From Lepidurus packardi (Eukaryota > Arthropoda > Branchiopoda > Notostraca > Triopsidae), in contig JAKZAN010000005.1 in the NCBI GenBank assembly GCA_023053545.1, positions 2,170,001-2,234,000 of the forward strand: a stretch of DNA of 64,000 bases, in the 5' to 3' direction. Numbering within the stretch: the first letter of the stretch is position 1; every line of letters starts with the position of its first letter. Shown piece by piece: positions 12,401 to 23,052 of this stretch. Both the position numbers and the translations under genes were made by a program. The notes under the pieces were generated by a model that saw only the letters and a program-made list of their open reading frames with translations, was not told where the DNA came from and searched no databases.

Positions 12401-15400
12401 CTAGGCAAACATTAAATTGTGAAGGTAATTTTATATATATACAGTACTCTTAACCTTTTTACCTCTTAACCTTTTTAACTCTTAACCTTTTTAACTCTTA
12501 ACCTCAGTACTCTTAACATTTTTGTAATTTTACGAAGTTTTCTTAAGAAAATGAAGTGTAAATCAATAAATCTTAGCAAGAAATTAAGATTTATCAAGCA
12601 AAAACCAAGAAAATTAGTTATCTCTTATGATTTTTTATAAGATATTCAAGCTGGGCTGAAATATTTAGGTTGAGTTAAATTTTGTTTGATATTTAGGTTT
12701 GAGTTAATCCTTAGTTAAATTTTAAAACTTTCACTAAAAGATCAACTTTAGTTAGAGTAAAATACGTTGTCGTGTTATTGGTGCGAAAAGGATCAAAGGA
12801 AACCAGACAAAGATCATAAGAATCAAGAAAGATGAGAAACGAACCCAAGTGTCGCTTAATCCATAAGAATTTCGTCGTGATTTTACTTTTCGAATTAAAG
12901 CTTGCATGGGGAAAGCAGAAATAGTCTTACGCTAAAAATACAGGAAATCTTGGGATTTTACAAAACTTCTTGCCAGTGATGACTGTAATATGAGATTGTA
13001 TGAGATTTTTTTTTTAGTTTTTGCCTTCTCTAATTGGAAAAACAATTGCTAGTTAAGTTTTCGAATAGCAAAACAATCCAATGTGTTCCACTAAAAATTC
13101 CCGTAATATTTCGTATGTAAGTTTTTCCCTCGCTACCGTTTTTGTTAATTTTCTTCTTTTGTTGGCACCATAGTAACCAAGTGCCAAGTTTATAGCAGCT
13201 CTTTGTTTCGGTAGCATTCTAATAGCCACACAAGAGCCTTATATTAAGGGTGCGTGCATGCACATGGTTTTCAATATAACAATGGCAGATGCCCACTTCC
13301 GTTTTGCTTTTAGTTTTTGAGTGAACAGAAGCGCTTCTACTGTGACTTTCCAGATTGCGAGGACTTGCACGTCACGTTCATCTTCCACCACTGTACAGCG
13401 ATCGCCCAAAATAACATTCCTTGCGCAGGGTCTTCTTTTGCTCTCCCCAAGTTTGTCTTAAAACATACACAGCTAAATGGCTATATACGCGAGTAGAAAC
13501 AGCGCGGTCAACTTCCAAGTGAAAGTTTGCAAAGTCCTCGCAACCGTGAACATGCAAAATAGTTCATAACAAGCGTCACACCACCCAGTCCAACACGTCC
13601 CCACAGTACATAAGGCTTACACAGTAAGGGCAACGAGGGTATCTTCCTATGTCAAAGTTTGGGACAGCCTTTCTCAGTCCCAAGACTAGATTCAGATAAA
13701 CAGGTCAGAATGTCAAAGCGTACATTCGCAAATCTCCCAGTGCAGTTTAGAAAAGGTCACGACGGTTTACGAACCAGTCCAAAACTCCCTCGAGTAACCC
13801 AAAGAAAGGTCGCCCATCCCCCGTTCGCTATACGAACACCTTTTTCTAGTAGATTCGCAAGGCCTACTTTGGATACTCCTTGTTGTCCTTCTGTGTAATC
13901 CTATATCCTGTGGACTTGAACCTTTCTCCGGCTCAGAAGGACTTTCCCGAATTGAACCTTTCCCCGGCTCAGAATAAAAAACCCCCGAGGAAATAAGAGA
14001 GATGAGGCTGTTAATTGAGATTAAGGCCCCCGTACATCTTAGCTTCTAGATACAAAGCTTAGATACTAGATACTAGCTAGTATATATACTATACTAGCTA
14101 GTATATATACTATACTAGCTAGTATATATACTATACTAGCTAGTATATATACTATACTAGCTAGTATATATACTATACTAGCTAGTATATATACTATATA
14201 TACTAGCTTCTAGATACATTCATAGATGGCACTGATGTTTGGTACTGTTTCGCGAACCTGTGCAAATAAAAAAAAAGAAATAGAAAGCTAATTGCCGGCA
14301 AATTTTCAACACTTGCAAAAGGGATATTTGTTTTTGAAAGTACAATTTCTCACCACAGTTTGCTGTAGCAGCAAAATGTCGTAAATCAGTTCGTCGAAAA
14401 TTCAGAAAAAGCTTTCTCGAGAACGGCTTGTCACATAGGATTTGAAAGCAATCTAAAACAAGAAAAATATTATTTTAACAGCTGGTGTACAACCCATATT
14501 GTTAGACAATGTAGTTCACATACTGGCAAACTTGATGTGCATGTTACTAATGTATTATTCATTGGAAAAACGTGGATTGGTTGTGCACTAGCTGTTAGTA
14601 TGCTCGACTTTTTTTCATGAAATTAACCTCTATACCGAACCTAAGGTATACGGGAGTCTTAAATAATGCAAATAGCGATGGAACAAGGGGTGTAAAAAGT
14701 GGCGTTTGAATATCTCTTGTTATCCTACGTAACCCTGTATCCTTTGGACTTGAACTATTTCCCTGGCTAAGAATAAAAAAAAAAAAGGAATTTGAAAGCT
14801 GAGGCTATTAATTTAGCTTAAGTGGTAATTATGACGTACTGAGTGGCCTTGCCAGGTGCCATTTATGACTGCAATAAAAAGAAAAGGACCGAAAAAGCAC
14901 AGTCAAATAAAAGGTAACACCGATCTCAATATAGCATCCTTGCTGCAGCACTATGGCGCTGCTGACCACAACGGCTTTTTTGGGTACCCCGTTTTTACAA
15001 CGTTAATAGCCTAAGGGGCTGACACACGCTTGCAGATTTCTTGTTTTGAAACGCCCCATTCTTTTTTGGAGCATCCTTATGGGCTATTCTCAATCTCCTC
15101 AACAACCTTCGCAACATCAAGTTCCTAATAGAAAGACAAACCATCTCAGCTCCGGAGATTCTCCAGCGAGATGGTTTGCGACCATTGAAAGGACGGCACG
15201 AGTCCATAAGATGAGTAGTAAGCCGGAAAGAAAGAAAACTGCCAGTAATAAGGATTTCTTTAGGGTTTAGCGTGCTATAGGCTTTTTAGAAGACAAAGCC
15301 TTGTTTTCGCTGACGAGTGGACTTTCTTTTTGATTCTTTTTTGGCCAGAGGTTCGGAACTGAAGAGTGCCTTTCATTCACCTTTCTGCTTCAATGCATCA

Positions 15401-18400
15401 CTTCCTTCGTAGAGCAAAGTCGGCGAACTCTTTCTCGATTCTTGCTTTTTTGTCTGTTTTCGTTTTCCAATTCCTCTTGTCGAAAGAGATGCTGGTAAGC
15501 GGTAGTCTTCAGGCTGTAGGGCTTATTAGCATAAAATCGACCAGAGTTTACAGAGATAAGAGAGAGAAAAAAGGCGTGGGTGTGGCTTCTTTGGCTGCCG
15601 TAAGCGCTCCGAGATGGAAAGAGAAGTTTCGCTTACATAACTTGGGAACCCGGCAAAGTATATAGCAACATTCACTACAGGCGAAAGTGGGCAAAAGTAG
15701 CATCTCGTATGTGCTTACTATTTGAAAGTTTGCTTTGGCTCGTGGTGCAGCTGGTAATCTAGCGAAGTACACAATCTGACCTTTTCAGGGCCATTTGTCA
15801 AGATGTGGAACGATCCTGGCAACTCCCGCGCACACTTCTCAACTGATAAACACAAATTTGACTCCTTTTACACAAGCAACTTGGAATTTACTTGCGTTAC
15901 AAAGCCTTCCGTATAAGATTTCAACGTTTCCCTTGCTGGAATCTAAAATGTAACAAGGCAATACATTGTAAAGCACCCCTAAGTTTCTGAAGCTCGCTTC
16001 AAAATGAAACTATAAGGATCCGTAATAAATCAATGTATAAATGATTCAATTGCCATCGCCATTTGCATTACTTAAACCTGTATTTGAATTTTCAAACGGT
16101 GGAATTTCAGAAGTAGGCCCCTGAATTCACTATTTACGTTGCGGTATAATCATATTTAATTTTTTTTTTTTTTTAAGTAACATTAGAATAGCAGTTTCAG
16201 ATTTTCAGGCTCCCGGTAGCGTATCCTGTGAAACTCAAGCTACCGCAAGATGGCACGCAGTGCCTTGCATGGGTGTATATGAACGCGCATTGCTTCGGCG
16301 CATAAAACGACAAGTGGGATAACTCTACAACCACGTGTTCAATTTGCATGAATTTTTTTCTTAAAACATACAATTAGATTCTGGATAGGCTGTGACAGTT
16401 TCCAATTCGCTATTTTGCCTTTCTCAAATAGGATAAAAATTAATTTGCATTTTGGAAATTAGTGAAGATAACAAAAGTAAAATAATGATCTATATCCGTT
16501 TAACATACATTACTGTCAAGAGGTACGTCATTACTGTTGCGTAAGTATCTCCTATAGTTTGAAGTAAGCTTGCTTCTTGCGTTCTCCGTGCTATATAGTA
16601 TCACACTCAGCTAAGCTATAATGGATCTTGCAACGCATTTTTTTTATTGAATTAAATAGAAAAAATGGATCGAAAAAGCCATAATCTTTCAGATGCTAAT
16701 GCCTAGTGTTCAGGAATCGTTGAAGCCAAAGGCTTTTTCCTTCTTTTTTTATTTAATATAAACTTGGATCGTCAGCGGACACAAAGTTTAGGCCATCTTG
16801 CTGGTACTATTTTTTACTGCTTTGTAAGTCTTTACAGGAACAGGAGCGTGAACGAGATTCCTTGATGTATGTATGCGTGTCTGTTTAAAAAGTAGACCTG
16901 AGAGAGACACGGAAACATCCTATCCCCATTTTGTTAGCGGTGAATCGCGCAAGTTCATATAGCCGCTCCCTGCGCGTCACCGAATCAACTTATATAGGCT
17001 CGCATGCTGTTTAAAAGTCAAAAGGAGGGGAAAATAGTCTTCTCCTGGTCCCATGTCTCTTTTCTTAAGGAGCAGAAGTATAAAGTCAATGTTATCTTGT
17101 TTCATTTTACGGGCGTGCACAGTCTTAGTGTTCAAGAACACGCACAAATCATGTTACGGTTACTGCTGTGTAACACTGATGTACTTATTTTCGGTCTGTC
17201 TAATACCTTTTACCTCGTACGTGACTTCCAGGCTTTTGCTTTAAACAAAAAAGGGCAGATTTTCCACTTATAACCCCTTTCTATGCCATTTTTTAAAAGC
17301 AAATGCATAATGCATACACAACTCCAGCACGTATTCTGGTTCTCTACTATAAGGCGTGCATTCCGTTACTTAGATTTCGTTCAAACAAAAGGTTGACATT
17401 GTATTCATTAAATTGGTAACCTATGATAGCTTACACTGCATAAGGGTTGTGATAGACACCCCGGTACCTTACAGTCCGTAAAAAGGCACCGACGTTTCTA
17501 AGAAGATCAGGCGGAAACTGGTAGCAATGCTTCGGCCTGCCGTGTCCAAGGGCGTAATATACAACAATGAATAAATGGAAAGTAACCGAATGATGTTGCT
17601 GCCCTGGACTCGTTGGGTTACTTCGGCTTGGTCTTCTTACTAACTTCTTTCTTCTTCTTAGCTTCTTTTCTGAACGGAATGATACCCTTTTATGCCACCA
17701 AATGACTGAAATTATATACAAATTAATACAGTTTAAGGAATTAAGTAAAAATATAGAAACAGAACTTGGAGATAATTTATTACTAAACGATGCTTTAAAT
17801 TAAAAAGTAAAAGGCTACGGCAATTAAAAAATTGTAAGAAGCGCGAATATTGCTGTCATTGTACAAATTACTGTTACCTTTAAAATAAACCTTAAAGCTC
17901 CCGTAGAGCTTAGCTTGTTACCCACAAGCCACCGCTAGATGGCGCGCGGTTCTTCGTAAGGATGTATGTGCATGCGCATCGTTTCTGCGCATTACATAGC
18001 AAGCAGGATAACTTTATAACCCTTCACTCTTGCATGCAATTTTTCTTTAAAAAAAAAAACAATAACGTCATGTTTAGGGCGTGACCGTTTTCAAAGTCTC
18101 AATTTTGTTTGTTTTTCACGGACGTGAAAATCAGTGTACATCTAGAAAATTAGTGAAAATAAAGAAACGAAAAGTAAACCTGATAAATCTCCTCTGTATT
18201 TGCGTTATCTACATTACTGTCGACATTTTGTAAAAAAAAAATCTCTTGTACGTTTCGAGATAAGAGAGCTTCTGCATTCCCCACGTACTATCGTGGCTTA
18301 GCCAGCTAAGCTATTAGGAACCTTAATTAAATAATACATGAAGTGTGACCGCAAAGATAGTGTTGCTTATGTCATTTGTAAGAGTGGAAAACTATGTTAC

Positions 18401-21400
18401 CAAATAGCTGTGCCCCCAAGCAGGTAGTCTTGTATGTCTTTCACCGTAGCTTGTGCAAAAGCCGGTTAAACTAGGCCGAAATGCTGAATCACTGCAGCAA
18501 GAAAACAAGACTCCCAGACGCCCCACAACGATACTGGGGGTTCGAGGGACAGAACAAAAAGCTGTACGGGACAACATGGCTAACAGCCAAGAATCGCTTA
18601 GGGGTTGATAGCTTATTGAGGCTTTTCTTAATACACACCTCGTTACAAAAACAACAGGGTATTGTAGTTGGCATGTTATCAGAAGACCCGCTGTGTACGA
18701 GATCACGAGTCGCACGGGATTTTGGCTTAAAGGAAAAAAAGAAGCCAAGCACATGCTTCCTTATCTTTGGTATGGGTTTTCGAAACGGAACACCTGCTGG
18801 AAACTATGAAATCTTTCTTCTAAATTCCACCTTGACGCAAGGAAATCGTTGGAAAAGCTCGCAAAGTTCAAATAGAGTGGAAACTGCATTCAGATAGCAA
18901 TACTAACTAAGCAAACCGCGGATATTAAGGCAAATTGCCAGAAATGGGGAAGAAAGGGAGTAACGTGGGGTGTGTGTTTTTGTTGATAATGCGACGCTCC
19001 TAGTTGCCAGAGCCTTATGTTTCCTTATAACCCACTCTTCGACTATGCCAGAGCTTGTCAGAAAACTTTATACTACTGCAGCTGTTTCCGCTACAATGGC
19101 TTGTTACCGAAGCCGTAAGAAAACTGCCATTCACTTACCCGTACACGCCCTTTGCTTGGCCAAGAACACGATTAATAGAGTATTAATAGACCTTTTAGAG
19201 AGCTTCTATGCTTCGGCTAATTTCAGATCTAATTTGGTTATAAACCCAGTATATCGCGAAAACCTTTTCAACGTAGATTCATTTATAAATAGAAAGCGCT
19301 AGGAGTTGGCAAAAACCAAAGGCTGTTTGTATCTACCATGGAAATGTAGACTTCATTTGAAATTATAACTCGGGGCTGTCCAACTACTGACCCACAGAGG
19401 GCCACGATACTTCGCAAGCATCAACCCGGGGGACGTACTAAGTCCGTTAACGGGGGGTGGGGCGTGGCATCAGATACGTTTGATAGAATAACATGTAAGC
19501 TTTCGACTTTTCAAGTTTTCTGCGATTACGCGAAGTATTTTTTCCTTTACTACACGTTTGGCGAATGTGTAGACCTAATATATGTGACGGTGTAAATTTC
19601 CGAATATTTTTGTCGAAGTGGTCGGGGGCCTCTCGGGAGCAAGACGATAAGAAATTGCATACATCATTAAGGATATAGCATAGGATAAAAGGGTCTGACT
19701 AATTTAATTCAGGGGATCTCCTGAATTAGGATAGTTTTGTACATTTCATGTAAACGGACCTTGTTATCTAGCTTACTGATGTGAAACACTGAAAGATGGC
19801 ACTGATGTTTGTTATTTTTTTGGCGAACGTCTTGCTTTCAGTCACCGTATACTGCAAGTGGTGATCATTTTCGTCAAAAGATGGCACTGATGACAGACCC
19901 TTTTATCCTACGCTATATGCAATTTCTTGTCGTAATTTTATAAACAGAGAACCTAAAATTATCAAAAACAGAAGGAGTAAATTCAAAAATATTTTTAAAA
20001 ATATCCTAATAAGAAATCTATAGAACTAGGTTCGTTTTGTTTATGATTTATTTAACATTTTCATGACTTGGAACTCTATGTAAACAATTTATGGAAGACA
20101 AATATTAACAGAAACTAACTCACTTCTGTAGAAAAAACATGTCTCATGCACTACTGTCACAATACAATCGTTCTGCTTCTTAAGAAGTACTTTTTATCAC
20201 CACGGTTTCCTATAGCAGTACAATTTCCCAAACTAAGTCATCTTAACTTCGAACTAAGATTTCAAACAATTTTTTAATCCCAAGTGCACAACCAATGGAC
20301 TTTATTTAGTCCACGTATTTCACCTAATTATTAAGGCATGATTTAGCACCAAAGATCACCAGTTCTTTAAAATCTTCCAATTCCTCACATAATATAATTC
20401 ATGTTGCCAAGATCAGGTGCGAAAGATCTTACTTAATTTTCACAAAATCAGCTAAGAAATCAGGCCTCGCTCGAGAGATTTCCAACCTTTGGTCTCAAAA
20501 ACTGTTGAATTCAGCGGAGATTCTCACACATTTGTATTCCGTTTTCATAAAGGTGATACGGTATACTATTATTCGCAGAAAGAGAAATATACCAAAAGCT
20601 CTTCGCGTGCTTTTTGTCGTTTGCTAAAAACCCTCTTATTTGAATAAAGCAAAAGAAAAGTATGGGAAGCGGCCCACGTATGTCGAACTCATGTTTTGTT
20701 TGTTTATTTTTCCTTTTAGCACTTGTTTATGTAGATCTAGTGCGGTTGGAGTGCGGGGGGGATCGTGTTTTTGGAGTGACACATTGCTCATGTTTTATAT
20801 TTGTTTCTTTTTTTTCGGTTAGGTATGGTGACATGGTGCCGAAAACAATTGCCGGGAAAGTAGTCGGCGGCGTGTGCAGTCTCAGTGGTGTCTTGGTCAT
20901 TGCATTGCCCGTACCTGTCATTGTGTCCAATTTTAGCCGAATTTACCACCAGAACCAACGGTCAGACAAACGGAAAGCTCAGAAGGTGAGCAATCCAATG
21001 CCTTTTATGAAAGAGATAAAGTGTTGCTATAACGACTGGAGAGCTTTTATTTTTATCTTATTTTATTCCGACTCCCCTTTATAGAAAGCACGCTTGGCAC
21101 GAATTCGCATTGCAAAGGCCACGTCAGGTGCAGCCTTTGTGAGTAAGAAGAAGGCAGCAGAAGCCCGTATCCTAGCTCAGGAATCTGGATTGGATATGGA
21201 CGACGCTTTCCGAGACGAGGACATCTTTGAATTGCAGCATCATCATCTTCTTCGCTGTCTGGAAAAAACAACCGTAAGCAGTTAGCCCACGAAATTGTGG
21301 AAGAAACGACTCCTTCCCTGTCTAGTTCAGTTTGTATACCTGTTTTTTATTTAGTTTACTTTCTTGGGTTTTTGTCATTTTCTCTCTACGCTATCCCAGC

Positions 21401-23052
21401 ACGCTTTTCTTTTCCTTAATTTCCCCCACTTCCAAGACAAAATCAATACTTGTAAGCATCTTTAATCACGAGGCCAGAGTGGAGAAAAAGAAAAGCAGCA
21501 ACTGCCAACTTTTTAAGTTCATGTCATGCAACGAGATGGAAAAACGCAAGAATGCTGGGGTTCTTATACAGTCTCACATTCCCAGAGCAAACCTTGCAAG
21601 AACCAGAATCTTCTAAGTGAAAGACGAGCGTGTGGCTGCTGCTGTTGATTTTGAGAAACCAAGCAAGTAGAAGAACTATAACTACGCAGACAAAACTACC
21701 ACTTTTTCATGACTATCCTCCCGAAAATCCTTCAACTTTTAAGCGAGAGATTCTCACCAAAAGGGTCAAATTTTTTGCCTCGTTGTTGCTGTGTGCTTCA
21801 GTCGATATTTTGTCCGCGAAAAACAGGAGCCGTGGCACTTTAAGGCTCTCGTATCCCTTAGCTTATTGATGCGAAATAGTCACAGATAGCGCTGATGTTT
21901 GTTATTGTTTTGCAAAAGCCTTGCATAAGAAAGTAAAAAAGAAGAAAGGAATAGCTAACTGCCGGCAAAGTTTCTACGTTTGTTTTACAAAAGCCTTGCA
22001 TAAGAAAGTAAAAAAAGAAACGAATAGCTAACTGCCGGCAAAGTTTCTACGTTTGTTTGGCTTCTGAAAAGTACAATTTGTCACCGCAGTTTGCTGTAGC
22101 AGCACAATGCACGAAACTGGATTGAACGAATATGTGTTAAGAAATTCCCCATGCTAACCCCCTGTACCGAGCTAAAGTATACGGGAGCCTTAAACCAAAG
22201 GATTGTTTGGGGCATTTCTACCCCGTTTCCGTTAGTTAGTGCAACTTGGTCCCTCCGGCTAGCTCCTAATAACTTCCACTTTTCAGCACCTTCAAAAATG
22301 TTGTCCTCTCTGTCTACATTTTCTTTCCTTCTTTGGGGGGCGGGGGGTATTCTTTTTCTTTTCTTATTCTTTTCTTCTTTTATTTGGTTACAAACGTTCT
22401 ACCCTGTGCTTTTGACAGGATCGCGAATTCATTGAAATGGACGTGCCCCATAATGGACAGCCCAACCGCCCTCGGTCGCGTTCACAGTCGCGTTCACGAA
22501 CTCCATCACCACCATTGTCGCCAGCTTATTCGACATCTTCTCGACGACGTCTCTTGTCAGCATGCTGCAGTTCTTGTTTGCCCCCTGGAAGCTATACGGT
22601 ATTCCTGCAACATTGTTGAAATTGCCGCTTCTCTTTTCCTCGTCCTTTTCTTTTTTTTTACTTTTTTTTTCCCCTTTTATTTAAGAAAAAATGAAAATAA
22701 GATTCCCCCCTTGAATGTAGTGAAACTAATTGACTGTCCACTTCAGCAGCAGCGAAGAGATGCCAGCTCGGACAGCTGTGGCGTGGGAACTCCTTCCCAC
22801 CCTCCCCGGCGGAATTCCAGCCACGGGACAAACGAAGATGGGGAATTACATGAAGTCCATGTGCGTCCCCTACAACATAGAGGCTCAGCCGAGGCCAACA
22901 ATTCGCCTTCAGCTAGTCAAGGGCAACTGAGTCGACCTCGAGATCGAGGAGGTGGGGCAGATTCCGTGGCGGGGTTAAGCACCATCGTCGGAGGGCCCAG
23001 TGCTCTGGGAGAAGCATCTCATTCCGCCGTCGTACGCATCTCCAATTTATGA
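3452..23052 (+). CDS. Shal: Shal-type (Kv4) voltage-gated K+ channel, five coding exons
   Basis: Pore-forming subunit of a fast A-type K+ channel in the plasma membrane of excitable cells. Coding exons: 3452-4566, 20823-20985, 21085-21273, 22419-22598 and 22747-23052, giving about 650 residues. All junctions are GT-AG and in phase. The N-terminus carries the Kv4-typical [18 protein letters not shown]. The T1 tetramerisation domain (about 41-140) has the zinc-binding HX5CX20CC pattern (H105, C111, C132, C133). S1-S6 follow, with an arginine-rich S4 near 290-305 and the pore signature TMTTLGYGD split by intron 1. After S6 come the conserved [13 protein letters not shown]-like segment (ours reads [14 protein letters not shown]) and a C-terminus VVRISNL, comparable to the VRVSAL end of Kv4 proteins. 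The start at 3452 is chosen because family similarity begins there. The RS-rich exon 4 and exon 5 tails are the least conserved parts. Family identity is very secure; 5' UTR exons are not located. Confidence 0.95.
5571..5821. mobile_element. TTAA-flanked MITE (family A), short copy
   Basis: The left end after TTGA reads AGCTCCCGTATACCTTAGCT. The right end is its inverse, TAAGCCAAGGTATACGGGAATC, followed by TTAA. About 250 bp with no coding capacity. The terminal inverted repeats and TTAA-like flanks suggest mobilisation by a piggyBac-type transposase (inference). Confidence 0.7.
6935..6984. repeat. Short near-perfect hairpin flanked by TTAA
   Basis: CATCCAGAGACCAGAGAG at 6935-6952 pairs with CTCTCTGGTATCTGGATG at 6967-6984 with one mismatch and a loop of about 14 nt. 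A TTAA-like motif lies just outside each arm. It could be a minimal element or an RNA hairpin. Confidence 0.6.
7614..8121. mobile_element. TTAA-flanked MITE (family B)
   Basis: The right end ...GCTATACGGGAGC is followed by TTAA; the left flank is TTGA. Internal sequence (TGACAGTAATGTAGTTAA, the GGTAGCTTGGGTGTAACAAGC stretch) is shared, in opposite orientation, with the copy at 17896-18322. Non-coding. Confidence 0.65.
12436..12525. repeat. Tandem repeat of about 16 bp, unit CTCTTAACCTTTTTAA
   Basis: Four to five imperfect copies of CTCTTAACCTTTTTAA in a row, the last ones partly degraded. Simple minisatellite inside intron 1. Confidence 0.7.
14025..14658. mobile_element. TTAA-flanked MITE (family A) with internal palindromic array
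   Basis: Perfect TTAA on both sides (14021-14024 and 14659-14662). Terminal inverted repeats: GGCCCCCGTACATCTTAGCT at the left, and the inverse of CTAAGGTATACGGGAGTC at the right. The body shares GATGGCACTGATGTTTG and AGTTTGCTGTAGCAGCA with other family A copies. An AT-rich palindromic array sits just inside the left end. Confidence 0.75.
14072..14205. repeat. AT-rich palindromic tandem array, 21 bp unit
   Basis: About six head-to-tail copies of ACTAGCTAGTATATATACTAT. Both ACTAGCTAGT and GTATATATAC are perfect palindromes, so the whole array is self-complementary and could extrude cruciforms. It lies within the MITE at 14025-14658. Confidence 0.9.
16208..16627. mobile_element. Degenerate MITE (family B)
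   Basis: The left end GGCTCCCGGTAGCG and body (CAAGCTACCGCAAGATGGC, a CATTGCTTCGGCGCA-like stretch, ACATTACTGTC) match the family B copies at 7614 and 17896. The target flanks are decayed (TTCA and TTGC instead of TTAA). Confidence 0.5.
17896..18322. mobile_element. TTAA-flanked MITE (family B)
   Basis: TTAA on both sides (17892-17895, 18323-18326). The left end AGCTCCCGTAGAGCTTAGC is inversely repeated at the right end as GCTAAGCTATTAGGAACC. About 430 bp, no coding capacity. Confidence 0.7.
19642..19936. repeat. Long inverted repeat, arms about 45-55 bp
   Basis: The arm near 19642-19697 (ACGATAAGAAATTGCATAC ... GGATAAAAGGGTCTGAC) is repeated in inverse near 19893-19936 (CAGACCCTTTTATCCTACG ... 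GCAATTTCTTGTCG). About 200 bp of family A-like sequence (GATGGCACTGATGTTTG) lies between the arms. Confidence 0.6.
21843..22189. mobile_element. TTAA-flanked MITE (family A) in Shal intron 3
   Basis: Perfect TTAA duplication (21839-21842, 22190-22193). The left end GGCTCTCGTATCCCTTAGCT matches the inverse of the right end GAGCTAAAGTATACGGGAGCC. It contains an internal tandem duplication of about 70 bp (AGCCTTGCATAAGAAAGTAA ... GCCGGCAAAGTTTCTACG, twice). Confidence 0.8.

Larger units (their letters stand above)
4567..20822 (+). other. Giant intron 1 of Shal
   Basis: This 16.3 kb intron starts GTGAGT and ends TTCGGTTAG. It contains no recognisable coding exon on either strand. It holds several TTAA-flanked inverted-repeat elements, an AT-rich palindromic tandem array, one strong short hairpin and a small TTAACC-rich tandem array, each listed separately. 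The other introns of this gene are 99-1145 bp. Confidence 0.85.

Noticed and set aside
22333-22746. Upstream extension of the last Shal exon and an alternative frame through exon 4
   Set aside because: Covers intron sequence with T-rich tracts. Splice sites at 22599 and 22747 give an in-phase Shal protein instead.
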